A DNA stretch of 64,000 nucleotides, taken from contig NZ_CP060711.1 in NCBI RefSeq assembly GCF_014395425.1, forward strand, positions 248,001 to 312,000, in the 5' to 3' direction. Position 1 is the stretch's first letter. Every line of letters starts with the position of its first letter. The notes below the pieces were generated by a model. It searched no databases. It was not told the DNA's origin and saw only the letters and a program-made list of their open reading frames with translations. Origin of the DNA: Thermomonas brevis (lineage in GTDB: Bacteria > Pseudomonadota > Gammaproteobacteria > Xanthomonadales > Xanthomonadaceae). Below are positions 55,474 through 61,759 of this stretch, in pieces. The position numbers and the translations under genes are program-made.

Positions 55474-56615
55474 TTGGCGGCCGCCTTCGGGGCGGACGCA
55501 GCGGCGGCGGGCGCGGCCTTGTCGCCGATCAGCTGCACCGCGCTGCCTTCGCGCAGGGCGGACTTGCCGGCCACCACCACCGGATCGCCGGCGCGCAGGC
55601 CGCCGCGCACTTCCACCCATTCGCCGTCGACGTAGCCCAGCTTCAGCTCCGAGCGCACGGCCTTGCCGTCCTTCACCGTGAACACCGCCGGCGTGCCGCC
55701 GTCTTCCAGCAGCGCGGTGCGCGGGATCACCAGCGCGTCGGCGCGCTGGTCGTAGTTGATGCGGATGCGCGCGAACATGCCCGGCTGCAGCAGGCCGCCG
55801 CCGTCGAACGCGCAGATCACCCGGAAGGTGCCGCTGCCGGAATCCACCACCGGCGAGACGCGGTCGATGCGGCCGTCGAAGACCTTGCCCGGCAGCGCGT
55901 CCACGGTGAGCTGCACGGCCTGCCCGGCCTTCAGCGTCTCGATCTCGCGCTCTGGCGCGTTGAGCGTGGCTTCCAGGCGCGAGGTGTCGACCACGGTGAA
56001 GATCGGCGTGTTGATCTGCACCAGGTTGCCCTGCTTGATGTTGCGCGAGGCCACCACGCCGGAGATCGGCGCGGTCACCGTGCCGTAGGACAGCTCCAGC
56101 TTGGCCAGGCGCAGCTGCGCGCGGGCGTTCTCCAGGTTGTAGCGGAGCTGGTCCACGTCGTTGACGCTGACCATCTTCTGCTCCAGCAGCTGCGCCGAGC
56201 GCTGGTAGTTGGCTTCCAGCTTGCGCACGTCGGCGTCGGCCTGGGCGACCTGCAGGGTCGCGCGGTCGCGGTCCATTCGCACCAGCGGCTGGCCTGCCTT
56301 CACCTCCTGGCCGACGTCGGCGTACACCTGCAGCGCGATGCCGGAGGTCTTGGCGACCACCTGCGCCTCCGCGCGCGCCTCCAGCGGCGCGGTGCCGGCG
56401 TAGCTGGCGGCGATCGAGCGGGTCGAGGCCTTGGCCACTTCCACCGGGATGGCTTCCGGCCCCTTGGCGGCCTGGTCCTTGCCGTCCGGGCCCTTGCCGT
56501 CGGCGCCGCCACCCTTGCAGGCGGCCAGCCCCAGGGCGAGGGCCAGGAGGCTGAGCCGGGCGAGCGGAAGCACGCGGCCGGAGCGGGAGACGGAGACCGG
56601 AGTCGTTGAGCGCAT
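55470..56615 (-). CDS. RND efflux periplasmic adaptor lipoprotein
   Basis: 381 residues. The lipoprotein signal (LALALGLAAC) is followed by a Lys/Gly/Asp-rich linker. The lipoyl half-motifs (VYADVGQEVKAGQPLVRMD and YGTVTAPISGVVASRNIKQGN), a helical hairpin (about 120-165) and beta-barrel and membrane-proximal domains follow. Start at 56615 chosen because the predicted promoter start (about 56634) excludes the earlier ATG at 56660. First gene of the adaptor-permease-permease unit. Confidence 0.91.
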   Translation of the reverse strand: MRSTTPVSVSRSGRVLPLARLSLLALALGLAACKGGGADGKGPDGKDQAAKGPEAIPVEVAKASTRSIAASYAGTAPLEARAEAQVVAKTSGIALQVYADVGQEVKAGQPLVRMDRDRATLQVAQADADVRKLEANYQRSAQLLEQKMVSVNDVDQLRYNLENARAQLRLAKLELSYGTVTAPISGVVASRNIKQGNLVQINTPIFTVVDTSRLEATLNAPEREIETLKAGQAVQLTVDALPGKVFDGRIDRVSPVVDSGSGTFRVICAFDGGGLLQPGMFARIRINYDQRADALVIPRTALLEDGGTPAVFTVKDGKAVRSELKLGYVDGEWVEVRGGLRAGDPVVVAGKSALREGSAVQLIGDKAAPAAAASAPKAAAK

Positions 56616-56640
56616 GGGTAGGGAATCGCTGGTGATTGGT

Positions 56641-56668
56641 GTTGTAGTCAAGTATGTCACCTATCCAA
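56641..56668 (-). promoter_or_regulatory. Promoter of the RND adaptor gene
   Basis: On the minus strand TTGGAT (56668-56663) and TACAAC (56646-56641) with 16-nt spacing. Start would be about 56634, 19 nt before the chosen ATG. Confidence 0.5.
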
Positions 56669-56683
56669 CCCGGCGCGACATGC

Positions 56684-56713
56684 GCCGAAGGTCATGCTTG
56701 CCGAAGGTCATGC
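56684..56713. repeat. Two 14-bp direct repeats upstream of the RND adaptor
   Basis: GCCGAAGGTCATGC occurs at 56684-56697 and again, identically, at 56700-56713, with TT between (16-nt period). It lies 16 nt upstream of the adaptor's -35 box, a position suited to a regulator binding site. Confidence 0.7.
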
Positions 56714-56766
56714 ATTCCGATACCCCGTCCGCGCCGGCGGTTGCAGGCCGCGGGCGAGCCGGGAAT

Positions 56767-56795
56767 ATGAACCCGGGTGCTTTCGCCGCTATACT
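56767..56795 (+). promoter_or_regulatory. Probable promoter of the cytochrome c genes
   Basis: TATACT (56790-56795) is close to consensus; ATGAAC (56767-56772) lies 17 nt upstream as a possible -35. Start near 56802, 52 nt before the first cytochrome ATG. Confidence 0.55.
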
Positions 56796-56853
56796 CGAAC
56801 GGAGCGATGCCCGAATCCCGGCATCCATCCGAACCACTACCCGGAACAGCCCG

Positions 56854-57240
56854 ATGATGCGACCGCTGTCGATTGCCGCAAGCTTGGCCATGCTGCTCGT
56901 GGCCTCTGCCGTCACCGCCCAGGATTCGCCCGCGCCCGCCGCGGCCCCTGCGGCCACCACCACGGCTGCGGCCCCCGCAGCGCCCACCGCCGGCGACGCC
57001 ACCCGCGGCAAGGGCCTGACCTACACCTGCCGCGGCTGCCACGGCCTGACCGGCTACAAGAACGCCTACCCCAGCTACCACGTGCCGAAGATCGGCGGGC
57101 AGTCGGAAACCTACCTGCGCAACGCCCTGGCCGAGTACCGCACCGGCAAGCGCAAGCACCCGACGATGCAGGCCCAGGCGGAGAGCTTCTCCGAGCAGGA
57201 CATCGCCGACATCGCCGCCTACCTGTCCAGCATCAAGTGA
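56854..57240 (+). CDS. Periplasmic class I cytochrome c, single heme
   Basis: 128 residues. Signal peptide MMRPLSIAASLAMLLVASAVTA, an Ala/Pro/Thr linker, then the heme motif CRGCH (C59, C62, H63) and probable axial Met105 (KHPTMQAQ). The fold is of the c4/c5 type half (KIGGQSETYLRNALAEYRTG is the typical c4-like helix). Likely an electron carrier for a terminal oxidase or other reductase. The ATG pair at 56854/56857 begins the signal; an in-frame upstream extension lacks it. Followed 8 nt later by a second cytochrome. Confidence 0.92.
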   Translation: MMRPLSIAASLAMLLVASAVTAQDSPAPAAAPAATTTAAAPAAPTAGDATRGKGLTYTCRGCHGLTGYKNAYPSYHVPKIGGQSETYLRNALAEYRTGKRKHPTMQAQAESFSEQDIADIAAYLSSIK

Positions 57241-57248
57241 GCCGCGCC

Positions 57249-57683
57249 ATGACCAAGACTTCCATGACCCTGCTCGCCCTGGCCTGCGCGCTCGCCCTGT
57301 CCGCCTGCGGCGGCAAGTCCGAGGGCGGCGAGCACGCCGCCGACGCCGGCCACGTCTCCTCCTCCGCCGGCCTGCCCACGGGCAACGCCGACGCCGGCCG
57401 CGAGTTCGCCGCCAAGGGCGGCAACGGCGTCGCCGCGTGCGCGTCCTGCCACGGCGCCGACGGCAACGCGCCGATCGACGGCATGTACCCGAAGCTGGGC
57501 GGCCAGTACGCCGACTACATCGCGCATTCGCTGCAGGCCTACCGTGCCGGCACCCGCGCCGGCGCCACCGCCGACGTGATGGCGGCGCAGGCCAAGAGCC
57601 TGAGCGACCAGCAGATCGCCGACCTCGCGGCCTACTTCGCCAGCGTGCCGAGCCAGCTGCACGACCTGCAGAACGCCAACTGA
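57249..57683 (+). CDS. Lipoprotein cytochrome c, single heme
   Basis: 144 residues. A lipoprotein signal (LALACALALSAC, acylated Cys20) and a Gly/Ala/His-containing linker precede heme motif CASCH (C64, C67, H68) and probable axial Met111 (ADVMAAQAK). KLGGQYADYIAHSLQAYRAG parallels the same helix of the preceding cytochrome, so the pair resembles the two halves of a cytochrome c4 as separate proteins, one soluble and one membrane-anchored. Co-transcribed with it. Confidence 0.92.
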   Translation: MTKTSMTLLALACALALSACGGKSEGGEHAADAGHVSSSAGLPTGNADAGREFAAKGGNGVAACASCHGADGNAPIDGMYPKLGGQYADYIAHSLQAYRAGTRAGATADVMAAQAKSLSDQQIADLAAYFASVPSQLHDLQNAN

Positions 57684-57707
57684 GCGGCCGCGGCGCAGGT
57701 TGCATCC

Positions 57708-57735
57708 GGAAGGGGCCGCTGGCCCCTTTCGTTTG
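57708..57735 (+). terminator. Rho-independent terminator after the cytochrome genes
   Basis: Stem AAGGGGCC / GGCCCCTT with GCT loop (57710-57728), followed by TCGTTTG, 25 nt after the second cytochrome stop. Confidence 0.75.
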
Positions 57736-57756
57736 TCCGCGATCGGTGAGCGGCGA

Positions 57757-57770
57757 TTGATCCGGATCAT
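57757..57770 (+). promoter_or_regulatory. FNR/Anr-like box upstream of the DUF6522 gene
   Basis: TTGATCCGGATCAT matches TTGAT-N4-ATCAA at nine of ten positions. The centre (57763.5) is 41.5 bp upstream of the ATG of the next gene, the class II activator distance if transcription started at or near that ATG. Confidence 0.65.
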
Positions 57771-57804
57771 GGCCGCTGGCCGCGCACGCCGCGAGACTGC
57801 GGGC

Positions 57805-58065
57805 ATGGGCAAGTCCATTCCCGTCGATCTCAACCCGAGGCTCGACATCGAAATCGACGCCGCACCGGTGGCGCGGGCGCTCGGGCTGGAGGAAGCCGCG
57901 TTCCTGCGACTGCTGGAACAGCGCAAGATCAGCCAGCTGTGCGAGCGCGGCACCGGCGAGGACGAAGGCCTGTACCGCGCCAGCTTCTACCACCACGGCC
58001 GGCGCGCGCGGGTGGTGGTGGACCGGCGGGGCCGGATGGTCGGCGAGGTCGAGCAGCGCGCTTGA
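57805..58065 (+). CDS. DUF6522-like small protein
   Basis: 86 residues, no signal or membrane segment. It reads as an N-terminal strand and helix (VDLNPRLDIEIDAAPVARAL), LEEAAFLRLLEQRKISQLCERG, then FYHHGRRARVVVDRRGRMVGEV. This resembles DUF6522, found near respiratory and denitrification genes, function unknown. An FNR-like box upstream suggests activation at low oxygen. The two preceding cytochromes have their own terminator, so it is probably a separate unit. Confidence 0.7.
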   Translation: MGKSIPVDLNPRLDIEIDAAPVARALGLEEAAFLRLLEQRKISQLCERGTGEDEGLYRASFYHHGRRARVVVDRRGRMVGEVEQRA

Positions 58066-58094
58066 TCGAACATCGGCGGCACAGGTTCGGCCGC

Positions 58095-58186
58095 GTGCCC
58101 TCATCCGCCTTGCGGGCACCTCGCTACGCGCCCCGGCCCTGCGCGCAGCGCAGGGCGTTCATGCGTGCACGCGCCAATGGCGCGTG
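58095..58186. repeat. Three consecutive stem-loops
   Basis: Stem 1 GTGCCC/GGGCAC (58095-58119), stem 2 GCCCTGCGC-GCA-GCGCAGGGC (about 58136-58156), stem 3 CACGCGCC-AAT-GGCGCGTG (58168-58186). They form a mosaic of palindromes like BIME/REP clusters. Confidence 0.6.
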
Positions 58187-58220
58187 AGCCGCACGCCCTC
58201 ACCCCGCAGGGAGAAGGAAA

Positions 58221-58269
58221 ACAACAAAAAACCCGGTCTCGCGGGCGTTGCGCCTGGAGGGGACCGGGT
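58221..58269 (-). terminator. Strong minus-strand terminator
   Basis: On the minus strand ACCCGGTC (58269-58262) pairs with GACCGGGT (58238-58231) around a long GC-rich loop and is followed by TTTTTTGTTGTTTT. It may end the transcript of the gene at 58405-58851, about 136 nt upstream, or a small RNA in between. Confidence 0.75.
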
Positions 58270-58404
58270 CGGGGCCGGAGCGATTTTCCGTGGCGTCTTG
58301 CGCGCCGCGAAGTTTTTCTCCGGTGCGGAAAGCCTAGTCCCCGATGCGTTAGGAAAGGGCTAAGCGATCCGCATTCAGCACTGCCGTTCGTCGGCGCCAC
58401 GCAT

Positions 58405-58851
58405 TCATGCGCGCGACCACGGCCACCAGCCGCGGCCGGTATGCGCGTAGCGGTCCGCCGCGCGTTCGAACGGATTGCGCGCGGAGACGCCACCGCCCAG
58501 CGCGTACAGCGGCAGGAACAGCACGCCCAGCGCCATGTACTGGTAGACGTGCGCGCGCTCGTGGTCGGCCAGCACGATCTGCGGTTCCACCGCGTGGCCT
58601 GCATCATGCGCATAGGTGTTGCAGCGGCGGTCCATGCTCTCGCCGGTGTGCAGGATCACGTTGCCCAGCGTCAGCGCCCCGCCCGGCCCCCACGGAAAGC
58701 GCCGGAACACCAGGGCGAGGTCCCGCCCGCTGAAACGCGCCCGCGCGCCCGCCGCCATTCCGGCCGCGCCCAGCGCCAGCCCCAGCACGCTGACCGGCAG
58801 CGCCCACAGCGCGCCCAGCACCTGCAGCGCGCGCAACAGCGCGATGGGCAT
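58405..58851 (-). CDS. Small membrane protein with an HExxH motif
   Basis: 148 residues with two N-terminal hydrophobic segments (about 5-35) and one near 105-122. DHERAHVYQYMALG contains HERAH, which fits HExxH of zinc peptidases; a third ligand (possibly ERAADRYAH) follows. I do not recognise a named family. It is 5 nt downstream of phaC on the same strand and probably co-transcribed with phaE-phaC. Peptidase activity is inference from a five-residue motif. Confidence 0.7.
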   Translation of the reverse strand: MPIALLRALQVLGALWALPVSVLGLALGAAGMAAGARARFSGRDLALVFRRFPWGPGGALTLGNVILHTGESMDRRCNTYAHDAGHAVEPQIVLADHERAHVYQYMALGVLFLPLYALGGGVSARNPFERAADRYAHTGRGWWPWSRA

Positions 58852-58856
58852 CGGCG

Positions 58857-59927
58857 TCAGCGCGCGCGCTTCGCCAGCCATTCGTGGATGGTCTGCGGCA
58901 CTTCCTTCTGCGCGCGGCCGGACACGTAGATGCCGATGTGGCCGCCCTTGAACGACAGCTCGGTGTAGTCGTCGCTGCCGCACAATTCGCGCAGCGCGCG
59001 CGAGGCGTCCGGCGGCACCAGGTGGTCCTGCTCGGCGTAGATGTTGAGGATCGGCATGTCCAGCATGCCCAGGTGCACCTCGCGACCGCCCACCTTCGCG
59101 CCGCCGGTGACGAAGCGGTTCTCCTGGAAGAACTGCTTGCTGAACTCGCGGAACGCCTCGCCGGCCTGGTCGGGCGAATCGAAGATCCACTTCTCCATGC
59201 GCAGGAAATCCTCCATCGCCTTGCGGTCGTCGAGGATGTCGGCCATGCCCACGTACTTCTGCGCGAACAGCCGCCACGGCTTCAGCATCAGGTAGGTGAA
59301 GTTCATCATGTCGGCCGGCACGTTGCCGAGCGTGTCGACCAGCAGGTCCACGTCGATCTCGCGGTTCCAGTTCGACAGCATGTTGTCGGCGGTGTGGAAG
59401 TCCACCGGCGTGACCATCGCGATCAGGTTCTTGACCTTCTCCGGATGCAGCGAGGCGTAGCACAGCGAGAACGCGCCGCCCTGGCAGATGCCGAGCAGGT
59501 TGATCGCGTCCAGCCCGTGCGCCGCGCGCAGGTGATCCAGCGCGCCGCCGATGAAGCGTTCGACGTAGTCCTCCATCGTCAGGTAGCGGTCGGAGCGGTC
59601 CGGATAGCCCCAGTCGATGACGTACACGTCCTCGCCGCGCGCCAGCAGGCCCTTCACCAGCGAGCGGTCGGCCTGCAGGTCCACCATGTACGGCCGGTTG
59701 ACCAGCGCGTAGGAGATCAGGATCGGCACGCGCGCGGTGGGCGCGGCCTCGCCGCGGAAGCGGTACAGCACGACCTTGCCGTCGCGCCAGACTTCCTCGC
59801 GCGGGGTGACGCCGAACTCCACGTCGTCCATCCCGCGCAAGGTGTCCATGCCGGCGACGAGCTTGCGCCGCAGCCGGTCGGTGTCTTCGGCCAGCGATTC
59901 GAAGGTGATGTTCAGCGGCCCAATCAT
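58857..59927 (-). CDS. phaC: Class III polyhydroxyalkanoate synthase, catalytic subunit PhaC
   Basis: 356 residues. An alpha/beta-hydrolase polymerase that joins (R)-3-hydroxyacyl-CoA into PHA. The lipase-like box GICQGG gives nucleophile Cys148; Asp301 (YAEQDHLVPP) and His330 (KGGHIGIYV) complete the triad. The short length and the phaE partner indicate class III (Allochromatium-type), as in Xanthomonas relatives. ATG overlaps the phaE stop (ATGA). Confidence 0.95.
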   Translation of the reverse strand: MIGPLNITFESLAEDTDRLRRKLVAGMDTLRGMDDVEFGVTPREEVWRDGKVVLYRFRGEAAPTARVPILISYALVNRPYMVDLQADRSLVKGLLARGEDVYVIDWGYPDRSDRYLTMEDYVERFIGGALDHLRAAHGLDAINLLGICQGGAFSLCYASLHPEKVKNLIAMVTPVDFHTADNMLSNWNREIDVDLLVDTLGNVPADMMNFTYLMLKPWRLFAQKYVGMADILDDRKAMEDFLRMEKWIFDSPDQAGEAFREFSKQFFQENRFVTGGAKVGGREVHLGMLDMPILNIYAEQDHLVPPDASRALRELCGSDDYTELSFKGGHIGIYVSGRAQKEVPQTIHEWLAKRAR

Positions 59928-61035
59928 CGACGCTTCCTCGCGGCGGAGCCGGTCTTGCCGGCGGTCTTCTTCACGGTCTTTTTGACAGCCGACTTCGCGG
60001 CGGCGGCCTTCTTCGCGGGTGCGGCCGGCTTGCGCGCAGGCGCGGCCTTGGCCGGCCTGGGCGCGGCTTTCGCGACTACCGGCTTCTTCGCCGCCGCTTT
60101 CCTCGCGGCCGGTTTCGCGGATGCCGCCGCCGGGCGCGGCGTGGCGGCAGGCGCCGGCTGCGCAACCTCGTCGTCCCGGCGCTGCATCCGCCGCAGCTGG
60201 CGCTCCAGTTCGGCGATCTTGCGATGCGCGCTGTCCAGCTCGCCGCGCGCCGGCCAGCCGTACATGCCGGCGGCCTGTTCGCCGATCGCCTGCGCGGCGG
60301 CGCGCTGGCGCATCTGCGCATTGACCAGTTCGCCGAAAGCATGGCGGTATTCGGGCGACAGCGCCGCCTCGGCCCAGGCCTCCTCCGCGGCGTCCACCCA
60401 CAGGTCGAACAGGGCGCGCACGCTGCCGATCTGTCGCCCCGGCTCCTCGCGCTCGGCCAGCTTCGATTCGAAGCGGGAGATCGCATCGCGCGACACTTCC
60501 GCCATCAGCGCCGCATACGCCCGCTGCGCCTCCTGCCAGCGCAGCTGCGCCTGCGCCAGCGCCTGCAACCGCTCCTGGTGCTCGCGGGTGAAGCCGAACG
60601 CCGGCATCCGCAGCGCGGCGGCGGCCTCGGCGCGCAGGCCCTGCAACGACGGCGCGGCGGCCTCCATCCATTGCGAGACGCTTTCCAGCCCCGGTCCGCG
60701 CATGCCGTCGAGCAGGCCGGAGAACGGATGATCGCCGCCGAACGCGTCGCGCCAGGCCGATGCCACGTCGCGCGCGCTGTGGTCGCGCCCGGCGAAGCGC
60801 GCGGCCACCTGCTGCATCTGCGCGTACCAGTCGCTGCTCTGGCGGTTGAAGTGCTCCAGCGGCGCGGAGAACCCGGCCTGCGCGCCGACCTGCCGCATCC
60901 ATGCGTCCAGCGTCTCGCGCATGCCCGGCATGCCCATGTCGGGCACGGACTGCGGCGACGCGCCGCGCAGCGCATCCCCCAGAGATCCATGTACTGGCGC
61001 GCCAGCGCCGCGAAATCGTTGGATGCGTCCGCCAT
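59924..61035 (-). CDS. phaE: PhaE subunit of class III PHA synthase; apparent one-base frameshift near the start
   Basis: About 370 residues if the break is repaired. The N-terminus MADASNDFAALARQYMDLWG is in one frame and continues, after a five-G run on the minus strand (60976-60980), in another: an extra G gives DLWGDALRGASPQSVPDMG. The central part is helical with the PhaE-like segments WMEAAAPSLQGL and FGFTREHQERLQALAQAQL. The C-terminus is an unusually long Lys/Ala/Pro-rich tail (about 90 residues, histone H1-like), suited to DNA or granule association. PhaE activates PhaC. Internal start at ATG 60946 is possible. Confidence 0.8.
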
Positions 61036-61097
61036 GTTCCCTCCGTCCTGTCCGCCGATGCTAGCAATGCCGGTGCGACACCGCCATCGCGCGGCGC

Positions 61098-61715
61098 TCA
61101 GGGCTTGGGAATGCGCAAGGTCTTGCTGATCATCAGTGCGCCGGACAGCGCATAGACCAGCGCCAGCGGGTGCAGCTGCCACGGTCCCAGCTTGACCACG
61201 CCCAGCCACAGCGACGCGCCGATGTCGCCGCGCCAGGCCGCGAAGGCCAGCAGGCCGACGATGACCACGCTGGTCGGGATCGGCGTGCCCTCGAAATACT
61301 TCACCTTGTCGCCGCCGTCCGACAGTGTTTCGGCGGTGACGTTGTAGCGCGCCAGCCGGCTGACGCCGCAGCCGACGAAGCCGCTCAGGATCAGCCAGTC
61401 CCAGCCGCCCTGCAGCCCGCAGGCGTAGCCCAGCGCGGCCGGGGCGACGCCGAAGCTGATCACGTCGGCCAGCGAATCCAGCTCGCGCCCCAGCGTCGAG
61501 GCCACCTTGCGCCAGCGCGCGATGCGCCCGTCCAGCGCGTCGAACACGAAGGCCAGCGGGATCAGCGCCATGCCGACCAACAGGTCGCGGACCACGCCGT
61601 CCTGCAGGAAACGCATCGCCGCGAAGATCGCGCCGGTGCCGCAGAAGGCGTTGCCGAGGGTGAACCAGTCCGCGAGGTGGAACTCGCGCAGCATCGAGAA
61701 GTGGCGCTGTTTCAT
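61098..61715 (-). CDS. pssA: CDP-diacylglycerol-serine O-phosphatidyltransferase
   Basis: 205 residues with about six membrane helices. The CDP-alcohol phosphotransferase motif D62-G-x2-A-R-x8-G-x3-D80-x3-D84 is intact. It resembles the integral-membrane PssA type (Bacillus-like), not the peripheral E. coli form, and makes phosphatidylserine for PE. Start at MKQRHFSMLREFHLADW. Phosphatidylglycerophosphate synthase is a less likely alternative. Confidence 0.9.
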   Translation of the reverse strand: MKQRHFSMLREFHLADWFTLGNAFCGTGAIFAAMRFLQDGVVRDLLVGMALIPLAFVFDALDGRIARWRKVASTLGRELDSLADVISFGVAPAALGYACGLQGGWDWLILSGFVGCGVSRLARYNVTAETLSDGGDKVKYFEGTPIPTSVVIVGLLAFAAWRGDIGASLWLGVVKLGPWQLHPLALVYALSGALMISKTLRIPKP

Positions 61716-61759
61716 GCCGGCAGCTTGCCAAAGCCGGCGTGAAGCCGGCAACTGCGCCG

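Larger units (their letters stand above)
58066..58404. other. Intergenic region with several hairpins
   Basis: 339 bp without a supported gene. The left part (58095-58186) holds three stem-loops and text like CCCTCATCCGCC and CACCCCGCAGGGAGAAGG, which I recognise as a dispersed intergenic pattern of Xanthomonas relatives. The middle has a strong minus-strand terminator. The right part (about 58270-58404) shows no convincing ORF and may hold a small RNA or just the 3' tail of the next minus-strand gene. Confidence 0.6.

Noticed and set aside
58095..58186. CRISPR-like array from repeated hairpins
   Set aside because: The three stem-loops differ in sequence and have no regular spacers.
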